Assembly (NCBI GenBank): GCA_030669205.1 | Contig: DAOVEB010000005.1 | Span: 1-33,797, forward strand | Source of the DNA: Candidatus Parvarchaeota archaeon | GTDB lineage: Archaea > Nanobdellota > Nanobdellia > JAFCGN01 > DAOVEB01 | Reading direction: 5' to 3' | DNA: 33,797 nt | In this document: piece after piece, positions 23,074 to 30,272 of the stretch | Layout of the letters: every line of letters begins with the position of its first letter | How positions within the stretch are numbered: the stretch's first letter is position 1 | Notes under the pieces: model-generated | The model's input: only the letters and a program-made list of their open reading frames with translations | What the model was told of the DNA's origin: nothing | Database searches by the model: none | Position numbers and translations under genes: made by a program

Positions 23074-24272
23074 AGTTTTACCTTCTTCTCCTTGCCTGTT
23101 TTCATGTCCCTGATAGTCACAATTCCGGATTCCTTTTTACCGACTATGTAGACTTTGGGAACACCGATGCGGTTTGCGTAGTTCAGTTGTTTCTTCAGGC
23201 TGCGGCCCATGAGTCCGATTTGAACCACCTTCTTCTGTTCTCTTAGCATTTTGGCTATTTTTATAACCTTTTTATCAGCTCCAACATTCGCCACAAATAT
23301 GTCGGGAGTCGTTACTACCTTGCCTTTCATGAGTTCAAACATTGGTTCAATTCCAAGCGAAAACCCTGTTGCTGCGATGTCCCTCCCGCTCAATAGACCT
23401 ATCAGTTTGTCGTATCTTCCGCCTCCCCCAACACTCACATTTATACCGTCGCAGGACGCCTCAAAAACAGGTCCTGTATAGTAGTCCATACCACGGGCCA
23501 GGGAAAGGTCGAGCACGAAGTTCCTTACACCCATTGATGTGAGATAGTTGGCAAGCTCTTCCAACTCAGCAAATCCCTCCTTGCCACCCTCATCAACGAG
23601 CTCCTCCGCTTTTTTGAGGTCGTCCGTCTTCATGAAATCAATTACCTTTCTGATTTCCTTTATACCCCTGTCTCCCAACTCTTTTTCAACGCCCTTGAAT
23701 CCTATCTTGTCCAACTTATCGATTGCCCGGAATAGTTCATCCTCGTCTTTCACATCTGCGTACCGTGCGAGTGCGGAAAGTATTTTGCGGTTGTTTATGC
23801 GCATTGTGACCTTAATTCCGAGCTCTTTGTAAACCCGGAGCGACGCTGCTATGATTTCTGCGTCTGCCAGCATACTTTTTGCGCCAAAGATGTCGGCATC
23901 GAACTGATAGAACTCGCGGTAGCGACCCTTCTTTATCTCTCCGTACCTCCAGCACCTGCCAGACTGATAGCGCTTGACTGGCAAGGGAAGATTCGGATTC
24001 ATAGCTAGGAAACGCGCAGTTGGAACCGTAAGGTCATACCGCAGACCAATCTCACGTCCGGATTTGTCCTTGAAGTTGTAGGTTTCATTCTGCACGTCCT
24101 CCCCACCACCACCCTTTGCATTCAGCACTTCCATGTATTCGAGAGCAGGTGTGTCCAGAGGTAGGAAACCATACCTTCTGAAAACCTCCTTAGCCGTGTC
24201 GATTATCTTTTCCCTTACCACCATATCCTTTGGTGAGAAGTCACGGGTCCCCTTAACGTTCGAGAGCTTCAT
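23070..24272 (-). CDS. hisS: Histidyl-tRNA synthetase
   Basis: The ~400-residue protein is a class II synthetase. Family motifs: KGTRDFSPKD at the start, motif 2 around RSGRCWRYGEIKKGRYREFYQFDADIFG, LARGMDYYTGPVFEA, GGGRYDKLIGLL and motif 3 ATGFSLGIEPMF. The C-terminal anticodon-binding domain ends the protein. ATG 24272 (MKLSNVKGTRDF) is chosen as it begins the conserved region; in-frame ATG 24284 and GTG 24293 are upstream. TTTTATC about 25-30 nt upstream on the opposite reading supports a start near here. A tRNA-His gene lies 3 kb away. Confidence 0.96.
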   Translation of the reverse strand: MKLSNVKGTRDFSPKDMVVREKIIDTAKEVFRRYGFLPLDTPALEYMEVLNAKGGGGEDVQNETYNFKDKSGREIGLRYDLTVPTARFLAMNPNLPLPVKRYQSGRCWRYGEIKKGRYREFYQFDADIFGAKSMLADAEIIAASLRVYKELGIKVTMRINNRKILSALARYADVKDEDELFRAIDKLDKIGFKGVEKELGDRGIKEIRKVIDFMKTDDLKKAEELVDEGGKEGFAELEELANYLTSMGVRNFVLDLSLARGMDYYTGPVFEASCDGINVSVGGGGRYDKLIGLLSGRDIAATGFSLGIEPMFELMKGKVVTTPDIFVANVGADKKVIKIAKMLREQKKVVQIGLMGRSLKKQLNYANRIGVPKVYIVGKKESGIVTIRDMKTGKEKKVKL

Positions 24273-24442
24273 CACATTAACCATAACAACCACTTGTTTT
24301 ATCTTTTGTCATAGAAGCAAAGCTAGAAATATCTTTTTCATAGATGAATAAAATCACTTTTCATTGTGCTTCAGAAATCATGTTTTTACATCTCTTTAAA
24401 AATCTTTCTCACTCCGTGTCTCATATCTTTGACCATTGTTCT

Positions 24443-25423
24443 TCAAAGGCCGAGCTCCCGGCGCTCCTTGAAGGTGTCTCTGAAAACCTTGAGGAACTCC
24501 TTGTTCATCTCGTGCGTCCCAACACCAATGCGTATCCATTCAGGGAGCTCGTAAGCGACCTTCACGAACACCCCATTCTCTTCGAGTTTTTTCCGTGTAC
24601 CCTCGCCGTCACCTACCTTTGCGCAGACGAAATTGGCGTAGGTTGGCAGAACTTTGCATCCCATTGACAACATCCTGGCCCTCAGGAACTCGCGCTCAAA
24701 AGAGACTTTTTTCCATATCTTTCTATAGTAGTCCTCATCGTTGATTGCAGCAATCGCAGCCGCTACTGCAATGCTGTTCACCTCATATCTGAAGTAGCTT
24801 TTGGTCCTTTTCAGGAGTTTTGGATCCCCCACAGCAAAGCCGAAACGCAGACCAGCGAGCCCATACGTCTTGGACAGGCTGCGCAGGACTATCAAATTTT
24901 CATGTTCTGCGACAAGTGGCAAGACAGTTTTCCCATAGTAGCTGTAGTAGCATTCGTCAACACAGACCGTGCACCTGACCCCGTTTATTATCTTGTTCAG
25001 CGCCTCCTCGGGGACAACACCGCCTGTTGGGTTGTTCGGGTTCGAAAGCCAGAGAAAATTTGCATCCTGGCAAAGATCTATCATCTCATCTGCATCCACC
25101 TTGAATCCGCTGTCAAAGCAGTTGACCCTTTCAACCCGGCATCTGTTCCGTCTTGCCTGCACGTCATACATTGGAAAGTCTGGACTCACTATGACGACCT
25201 TGTCCAGATTGTGGAGCAGGTCCTGTGAAAGCCAGCTTATTATCTCATTCGAGCCGTTTCCAATCAGGATATGGTCGCGTGAGTAGCTTGTATACTCCTC
25301 TAGCACCTTGTACAGTTCCTTGTACCTTGGATATAGGTTCACAGAGGTGTTAGCATCCCCAACTGCAGCGACAACATTTGGGGACACTGGAAACCTGTAT
25401 TCGCACAGACTTAAATCCAACAT
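24443..25423 (-). CDS. Class I/II PLP aminotransferase, HisC-like
   Basis: The 326-residue protein has NLYPRYKEL, GNGSNEII, SNPNNPTGG, VDECYYSYYG and the PLP lysine in LRSLSKTYGLAGLRFGFAVG, with WIRIGVGT near the C-terminus. It matches histidinol-phosphate aminotransferase-like enzymes, but a histidine pathway is not visible here, so another amino donor or acceptor is possible. ATG 25423 has a GGTGAT Shine-Dalgarno overlapping the stop of the AbrB-like gene, so these form an operon. Confidence 0.88.
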   Translation of the reverse strand: MLDLSLCEYRFPVSPNVVAAVGDANTSVNLYPRYKELYKVLEEYTSYSRDHILIGNGSNEIISWLSQDLLHNLDKVVIVSPDFPMYDVQARRNRCRVERVNCFDSGFKVDADEMIDLCQDANFLWLSNPNNPTGGVVPEEALNKIINGVRCTVCVDECYYSYYGKTVLPLVAEHENLIVLRSLSKTYGLAGLRFGFAVGDPKLLKRTKSYFRYEVNSIAVAAAIAAINDEDYYRKIWKKVSFEREFLRARMLSMGCKVLPTYANFVCAKVGDGEGTRKKLEENGVFVKVAYELPEWIRIGVGTHEMNKEFLKVFRDTFKERRELGL

Positions 25424-25427
25424 AGAA

Positions 25428-25601
25428 TCACCTGAGTTCAGAGAGTTTAACTTGCCTGTAAGGCGAAGGCAGGATAATCAGGCGTCTGTTTTTCTCGTCA
25501 AAGATGAGCCTTATTTTACCCTTTATCTTAAGCTCATCCCTCAACTTTTTGGGTATCACCACCCTGCCCCTAGTCCCGACCTTCAGAACAGTTGCCTTCA
25601 C
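25428..25601 (-). CDS. AbrB/SpoVT-like DNA-binding protein
   Basis: The 57-residue product has the swapped-hairpin beta motif of the AbrB family (KATVLKVGTRGRVVIPKKLRDELKI). These act as dimeric transcription regulators. The start is set at GTG 25601 since AAGGTTTATTAC lies about 26 nt upstream (25626-25637); GTG 25622 is the next upstream start. It precedes the HisC-like aminotransferase in one operon and may regulate that operon. Confidence 0.85.
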   Translation of the reverse strand: MKATVLKVGTRGRVVIPKKLRDELKIKGKIRLIFDEKNRRLIILPSPYRQVKLSELR

Positions 25602-25653
25602 TTTGGAAACAAACAAGAACACAGTAATAAACCTTTTCTTAGAACATAAGATA

Positions 25654-25672
25654 ATATTACTTTAAGTAATAT
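25654..25672. promoter_or_regulatory. Perfect palindrome upstream of the AbrB-like gene
   Basis: ATATTACTTTAAGTAATAT has 9-bp arms around one base. It lies about 30 nt upstream of the TATA-like element of the AbrB-like gene and overlaps the stop of the next gene (25657). It contains TATTAC and GTAATA half-sites like those at 21701 and 21770, in inverted order with the same 5-nt spacing. Confidence 0.5.
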
Positions 25673-26073
25673 ATTAATTCTTGATCGTTTTCGTTTCCTT
25701 TAGATTGTAAAATCCTTTTCATCACTGAAATAAGCATGTAGGCCTCTTGGGGCAGTTCACATAGTTGCATGTCGTTCAGAATGTCTTTAACAATATATTG
25801 GATGTCCCACACATACCATCTACTCATATAATCATGAACTGACTGTTCCTGGTCGAGAAGCTCTTGGCAGGGGTTTTCCACCACATCATCAAAAGAGAAC
25901 GAGACCTGCATCAATCTTTTGGGATTCAATCTGGAGGTAATATCATCTATCTGTTCTTTGTATGCATTACATGTGCTCTGTTCTTCCCGTGAATCCAACT
26001 GGAGGAGCTGGGCCCAGAAACCAACTTCCTTTTTACTGCTGTAACGCGTTCGGGTGTCCACATGTTTTCCCAT
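25657..26073 (-). CDS. Unknown soluble protein
   Basis: The 138-residue protein is helical, acidic and aromatic (WAQLLQLDSREEQ; WYVWDIQYIVKDILNDM), with three Cys. I recognise no family. ATG 26073 has a TTTATAACTATAAAG-like AT-rich element 15-30 nt upstream. Base composition is A/T-richer than surrounding core genes. Confidence 0.65.
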   Translation of the reverse strand: MGKHVDTRTRYSSKKEVGFWAQLLQLDSREEQSTCNAYKEQIDDITSRLNPKRLMQVSFSFDDVVENPCQELLDQEQSVHDYMSRWYVWDIQYIVKDILNDMQLCELPQEAYMLISVMKRILQSKGNENDQELIYYLK

Positions 26074-26171
26074 AGTAAACTATTAGTTACTTTATAGTTA
26101 TAAATATTTCCGTTTTACTGTTCACATCTTAGTCCATTACATTTAAATCCCGCAAGGTTTTATACCCGGCT

Positions 26172-26675
26172 ATGGAGCCTCCGGAAGACAAGAAGTTCGC
26201 CACAGTCGGAGCGATAATCGAGCGGGATGAGTCGCCGGAGCCTGATATAGTTCTTCAGACCAGATGGACAAAGGGCGCGCACTTCAACGGCACCCTTGAA
26301 ATCCCGGCTGGGCACATTGAGCGTGGCGAGCAAGTGTATGACGCGCTCAGACGCGAGGTCAAAGAGGAGTGCGGACTCGAGGTGACTGAAATACGCAACA
26401 GGATTGACACCCTGGCCAAAGGAACTGACATGAGCGTTGCGTTCGTACCTTTCTGTGGTTGCACCTTTATTGGCTCATCGCGCATAGGCTTTGTCTTCGT
26501 GTGCAGAGCTCGCGGGAGGTTGGTGGATAAGGGGTCTGATGACGGCAAGGACGCGAGATGGGTTCGGTTTGGAGAGTTGAAGCGCCTTGTCCAAGACGAA
26601 CCTGAAAGGTTCTTCCCGTACAACCTGGCTGCTCTCAAGTTCTACATCGAGCAGAAGGAAGCTAAGAAACTGTGA
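26172..26675 (+). CDS. Nudix hydrolase (second of two)
   Basis: The 167-residue protein carries a full Nudix box: GHIERGE, seven residues, REVKEECGL. N-terminal strand KFATVGAIIERD and a C-terminal FGELKRLVQDEPERFFPYN helix fit the fold. The substrate is unknown. ATG 26172 has an ATTTAAATC element 26 nt upstream. Confidence 0.92.
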   Translation: MEPPEDKKFATVGAIIERDESPEPDIVLQTRWTKGAHFNGTLEIPAGHIERGEQVYDALRREVKEECGLEVTEIRNRIDTLAKGTDMSVAFVPFCGCTFIGSSRIGFVFVCRARGRLVDKGSDDGKDARWVRFGELKRLVQDEPERFFPYNLAALKFYIEQKEAKKL

Positions 26676-26709
26676 CGGTGACAACAACACCAGGCTAACC
26701 AAAATAGTA

Positions 26710-27216
26710 TCATAAATAATATTTTATTATTTTATCCCAAGCTACTGCTATGATAAGTAATGCTACAAACATGACACCAAAAGCTACTCCAATGTTGTTG
26801 TAAGTGCCATCTACTATGAGTAGCAGGTTTCCATATGTGGGCAAATAACTAAGAAATACAAACATACCAACAAGACTCACAATAATAAGTAAGAGCCATA
26901 CACGTTCAAAGGTGATTTTTGGAAATCTACCGCTTGAGTCGTAATCATGTTCCTTAACACCTTCTCTCAGATAACCTTTACCATCAATGTAAACATCGTC
27001 AGGTTCATCGTATGTATATCTATGAAGTCTATTGTGCTCCTCTTCGGTCATAATCTCAAGATTTGAAACATCATTGTTCAACTTGTCGCCATCTATATGA
27101 TGAACTACATATTTCTTAAATGGTAGAGGGTATTTGTCCCTGTTCTTGCGATATATCTTATGGTAGGCAATCTGCCTGTGAATCAGTGTTGAATGTTTCT
27201 TTTCTTCTGTTGTCAT
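26710..27216 (-). CDS. HNH nuclease domain fused to two TM helices
   Basis: Residues about 1-70 contain an HNH motif, VVHHIDGDKLNNDVSNLEIMTEEEHNRLH, of the HNH_3/homing type. Residues about 105-168 hold two transmembrane helices (VWLLLIIVSLVGMFVFL and VAFGVMFVALLIIAVAW). A membrane-anchored HNH protein is unusual. The active-site His and Asn are present. CATATATACTC about 27 nt upstream supports ATG 27216. It lies between two convergent or unlinked genes. Confidence 0.8.
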   Translation of the reverse strand: MTTEEKKHSTLIHRQIAYHKIYRKNRDKYPLPFKKYVVHHIDGDKLNNDVSNLEIMTEEEHNRLHRYTYDEPDDVYIDGKGYLREGVKEHDYDSSGRFPKITFERVWLLLIIVSLVGMFVFLSYLPTYGNLLLIVDGTYNNIGVAFGVMFVALLIIAVAWDKIIKYYL

Positions 27217-27324
27217 TCAATAGAATCAACTGAGAATGAGTATATATGGGTTTTGAAGGGAGGGTTGATACCCTCACTTTTTGATTTGATTACATCCCTG
27301 ATGGGAGACAAACTTGGAATACTA

Positions 27325-27396
27325 GGCCGCAGCTGGGAATTGAACCCAGTCCTGGAGGGCCACAACCTCCTGCGCTACCATTACGCTACAGCGGCC
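27325..27396 (-). tRNA. tRNA-His (anticodon GTG)
   Basis: The cloverleaf has an acceptor GCCGCTG with CTGCGGC (one U6-U67 mismatch), D-arm GCGT-AATGGTA-GCGC, A26, anticodon stem GGAGG/CCTCC around TTGTGGC (anticodon GTG), 4-nt variable loop, and T-arm CTGGG-TTCAATT-CCCAG. The extra 5' G (27396) faces discriminator C73 (27325): the G-1:C73 pair is the tRNA-His identity element, here template-encoded. No intron; CCA is not encoded. Confidence 0.95.
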
Positions 27397-27445
27397 ACAG
27401 AAACAACCCAAACCTTTTAACTTTAAAAGATTTGCCTGGGCTTCC

Positions 27446-27988
27446 ATGGAGTGGTGGGAGGCGCTTCTGGTCGGCATGAACCTGGCTTTTGCAACAGTCG
27501 GCTTTTTCACATACATCCCCCAGCTCTCCGCAACTCCGGTCTGGCTCTGGGTCTTCACACCCGACTGCCCCACTGGCTGGCTGCTCTTCGCGCTGGCCTA
27601 CCTTTACAAGAACAATACCTTCCGGTTCTTCGCCTTCGTCACAGGACTGAAGTATGCGATTTGGACTTTGTCAACCCAAGTGCTCTACTGGGATTATTTC
27701 GTCCAGATTCCGCTTTGGATGGCTGCCATAGTCGCAACACACATACTTCTCTTGGTTGAAGTCTTCCTTCTCAGACCAAGATTTTCATGGAGAGCAGTAG
27801 CGCTCACACTCGCGTTTTTCACGCTTGCTGACGTGTCAGACTACCTACTTGGTACTTGGCCTTGGCTGCCGTCAACACAGTACATCACACCGCTTGCCTG
27901 GACAGCTGTTGTTTTGACACTGGTCGCGCCACTCATACCGCTGGCGTGGCAAACGATAAATAGGCGCAAAAACATGGATGGGACATGA
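27446..27988 (+). CDS. DUF1405-like membrane protein
   Basis: The 180-residue protein has four to six hydrophobic segments. The N-terminal pattern (LSATPVWLWVFTPDCPTGWLLFALAYLYKN, then GLKYAIWT) resembles the DUF1405 family of unknown function. Starting at ATG 27446, it has a TTTAAAAG element about 26 nt upstream, immediately after the tRNA-His promoter side. It overlaps the next gene by 4 nt. Confidence 0.7.
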   Translation: MEWWEALLVGMNLAFATVGFFTYIPQLSATPVWLWVFTPDCPTGWLLFALAYLYKNNTFRFFAFVTGLKYAIWTLSTQVLYWDYFVQIPLWMAAIVATHILLLVEVFLLRPRFSWRAVALTLAFFTLADVSDYLLGTWPWLPSTQYITPLAWTAVVLTLVAPLIPLAWQTINRRKNMDGT

Positions 27989-28488
27989 TACTCAACTGGC
28001 TGCTCACCTACATGGTTGCATCGTTCTCAGTTCCCCTTGGCTTTCTCATAGCGAGTAAGACCAGATCTGAGTGGAAAGGAAGTATTTTGCCTGAATTGGT
28101 CTCTGACACAATTATACTGGTTGCAGTTGGCGTTGCTTTGTACGTTGCTCTGGGAGCAGAGTCGCTCTCGCTCTACACAGTACTCTTTGGTATTCTTGCT
28201 GGCTACTTCGCAAGGGTGGGTTTTGAGTTCCTACCCTCAGCGTCACTCATCTATTACCTAGATGCAGTGTCTGGGAGCTACCTCCCGGTTGTCCTATCCG
28301 CGCTCTGGCTCGTAAAAGGGTCAGGGTTGAAGTTGCGAGATATGCTCTTCCAGTGGGGCCTCTTCGTCTTGGTTTCTGTTGTCTTTGTCACCTCAGGCCT
28401 TTTCATATTTGCATCCATGTTACCTTTCATAATCTCCTTCTTTTCAGGACTCTCAATCGGACAGCTGGTGAGGTCAGTTGATATATGA
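27985..28488 (+). CDS. Polytopic membrane protein, unknown
   Basis: The 167-residue protein has about five hydrophobic segments, no charged motif and no family I recognise. Its start overlaps the upstream DUF1405-like gene by 4 nt and its 3' end overlaps the DUF167 gene by 11 nt, giving a three-gene operon. Confidence 0.7.
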   Translation: MILNWLLTYMVASFSVPLGFLIASKTRSEWKGSILPELVSDTIILVAVGVALYVALGAESLSLYTVLFGILAGYFARVGFEFLPSASLIYYLDAVSGSYLPVVLSALWLVKGSGLKLRDMLFQWGLFVLVSVVFVTSGLFIFASMLPFIISFFSGLSIGQLVRSVDI

Positions 28489-28693
28489 GGTAGTTGTCAA
28501 GACCAATGCCAAGGAGAGCAAGGTGGTCGACGGCGAACCATTGCGGGTGTGGCTGCGTTCCAAGCCTGTGAAAGGCAAGGCCAATGCGGAATTGATTGAA
28601 GTTCTTGCAAAGCACTTCGGCGTATCGAAGAACAGAGTTACAATAATCTCTGGCTTGACATCAAGAAGGAAGCGGGTTGAGGTCCTGAACTGA
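28478..28693 (+). CDS. DUF167/YggU-family protein
   Basis: The 71-residue product has the DUF167 pattern: VVVKTNAKES, LRVWLRSKPVKGKANAELIEVLAKHFGVSKNRVTIISG. The function is unknown; in several genomes it is found near translation genes. The start is TTG 28478, overlapping the upstream gene by 11 nt. No ATG occurs before the conserved region. Confidence 0.9.
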   Translation: MIYEVVVKTNAKESKVVDGEPLRVWLRSKPVKGKANAELIEVLAKHFGVSKNRVTIISGLTSRRKRVEVLN

Positions 28694-28732
28694 CCAGAAA
28701 GGTTTAAAGATACCGCCTCCCGGCAAAACCAT

Positions 28733-29233
28733 ATGTCTGGAGGCCGTGCGACCTTTGTTTCTCTTGATGATGTGATTGAGTCAACAGAGGATACGTGCTT
28801 GGTGGTGCATCCATTCTACACACAGGAGGTTCTTCAGGACAGGCGGTATGTGGAGGACATTAGGGCCCTGTTCTTCGGTTTTCCTGGCCAGCTCTTTGTC
28901 CTGAGTCCAAGTGACGGACATAAGACAACGCTGGACGTACTTTTCAGTGATGGATTCCGGGAACCTTCGGCATATGAAGGCAGGTTTATCATGACCAAGA
29001 ACCGGTCTTCTGAGATAAGTGAGGAGTACGCCGGTGTTCTTGAGTCACACATAGAAGACAACAAACCCGGAACAGTGTATTATGCCGGCGGATACGTCGG
29101 CACCCACATCTTTACAAGGGGCTGCCTGACCCAGGTTATGGACGAGATAAGGAGTTTATATCCGCGATGCGATAGCATACTCATCGATGGCTGCGTCTTT
29201 GACTGGAACGGCCAAGTAATCAGGAGGCTGTGA
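28733..29233 (+). CDS. Unknown soluble protein
   Basis: The 166-residue protein has a mixed alpha/beta look (LVVHPFYTQEVL, LFVLSPSDGHKTTLDVLFSDGF, GTVYYAGGYVGTHIFT). I do not recognise the family. ATG 28733 has a GGTTTAAAGATA element 24-32 nt upstream. Confidence 0.7.
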   Translation: MSGGRATFVSLDDVIESTEDTCLVVHPFYTQEVLQDRRYVEDIRALFFGFPGQLFVLSPSDGHKTTLDVLFSDGFREPSAYEGRFIMTKNRSSEISEEYAGVLESHIEDNKPGTVYYAGGYVGTHIFTRGCLTQVMDEIRSLYPRCDSILIDGCVFDWNGQVIRRL

Positions 29234-29236
29234 AGT

Positions 29237-29647
29237 TCAGTATTCCCTATAACCTTCTGCAAGCGGATGTCCTTTGCACGATAAGTTGAACTTCTTGTAC
29301 CAGCCGAACGGCGAACGCGCCACGATTATTCCCTCATTTTTGAGTGCTTCCTCCATCTCTTGCAGCACCTGCTTCGCAAGTTTTGCAGAGCCAAGGCTCT
29401 TGCTCAGGTGCGCGTATGGGTAGATGAGAACTATTTCCGGCTTGATGCGGCCCACATCAATCTTGGTGTTTTCAACGAACGCCTTGAGAATCTCGTCATG
29501 CCTGTTCTCGTCCCGTTTCTCATAGCAGGTGAAGCAGACCAATACATTGTCATAACCGGCTTTCATGGTTCCGTCATGCTCGGCAACAGGTGTCTCCTTT
29601 ATCGCCTCGTAGTCGAACTCTGTGCAGTGAAGGTTGAGAATCTTCAT
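29237..29647 (-). CDS. Free archaeal ThrRS N-terminal editing domain (DTD-like)
   Basis: The 136-residue protein matches the N-terminal editing domain of archaeal threonyl-tRNA synthetase: MKILNLHCTEFDYEA at the start, a VLVCFTCYEKRDE region and PFGWYKKFNLSCKGHPLAEGY at the end. In the fused form this domain hydrolyses mischarged Ser-tRNA(Thr). Here it ends at the domain boundary and has no catalytic or anticodon-binding part; the rest is encoded at 30269-31771. ATG 29647 shares one TTTAAA element with the divergent gene. Confidence 0.93.
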   Translation of the reverse strand: MKILNLHCTEFDYEAIKETPVAEHDGTMKAGYDNVLVCFTCYEKRDENRHDEILKAFVENTKIDVGRIKPEIVLIYPYAHLSKSLGSAKLAKQVLQEMEEALKNEGIIVARSPFGWYKKFNLSCKGHPLAEGYREY

Positions 29648-29668
29648 GGTAATGGCTTTACCGTCAAC

Positions 29669-29679
29669 CTATTTAAAGG
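29669..29679. promoter_or_regulatory. Single TATA-like element shared by divergent genes
   Basis: TATTTAAAGG is centred at about 29674. It lies 26 nt from ATG 29700 on the plus strand and 27 nt from ATG 29647 on the minus strand, so one near-symmetric TATA could serve both genes. Confidence 0.5.
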
Positions 29680-29699
29680 ATTTTTGGATAATTTCACTT

Positions 29700-30272
29700 A
29701 TGTTTAGGGATGATGATATATCTGAACTGTTTAGGAAGCGAATTACTGATCTCTTGAGAAAGTTTGCCGATGAACATGCAGATTACGGAGACATTAGGAA
29801 GAAAGTGGATGAAATGGCTTCAATCTTTCCCGGACACATCAGCTTTGGAGGGGTCAAAATAGAGGGTGATAACATCACATTTTTTGGAGATGGTCCTCCA
29901 GAAGAGATCATGAAGCGTTTATCCAAAGTTTTTGGAGATAGAATATTTAGTCAACTTCCAATCATTTATGAGCAAGAAAAGAAATCCCTTATCATCAGAA
30001 GTACCATTGATGTAATAAAAGAGAATGACCAATATAGGGTCGTCGCAGAGTTGGGGTCCCTGTACTCTCCAAAATGCAAACACAGGGTTAAGTCTTACCC
30101 TGGCGGTCTCACACTGGAACTGGAATGTAAAAAGGAACGCGAGGAGATGGAGCTATCCGGAAACATTGATCTCAGAGAGAGATTAGAAGATGGTTACTAT
30201 GATGGCAGGTTCAATGTACTCAAAAATCACATTACAAATAGTATCCTAGAAGTTCTAGTAAAAAAGGCTTAA
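29700..30272 (+). CDS. Unknown soluble protein between the split ThrRS genes
   Basis: The ~190-residue protein starts at ATG 29700 (MFRDDDISELF) by TATA spacing; the frame is open to 29634. It is charged, with an N-terminal helix, a predicted beta region and a C-terminal Lys-rich helix. I do not recognise it. It is A/T-richer than the ThrRS genes, lies on the opposite strand, and its last bases overlap the ThrRS stop by 4 nt. This suggests insertion, or an unrelated gene brought in by rearrangement. Confidence 0.65.
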   Translation: MFRDDDISELFRKRITDLLRKFADEHADYGDIRKKVDEMASIFPGHISFGGVKIEGDNITFFGDGPPEEIMKRLSKVFGDRIFSQLPIIYEQEKKSLIIRSTIDVIKENDQYRVVAELGSLYSPKCKHRVKSYPGGLTLELECKKEREEMELSGNIDLRERLEDGYYDGRFNVLKNHITNSILEVLVKKA

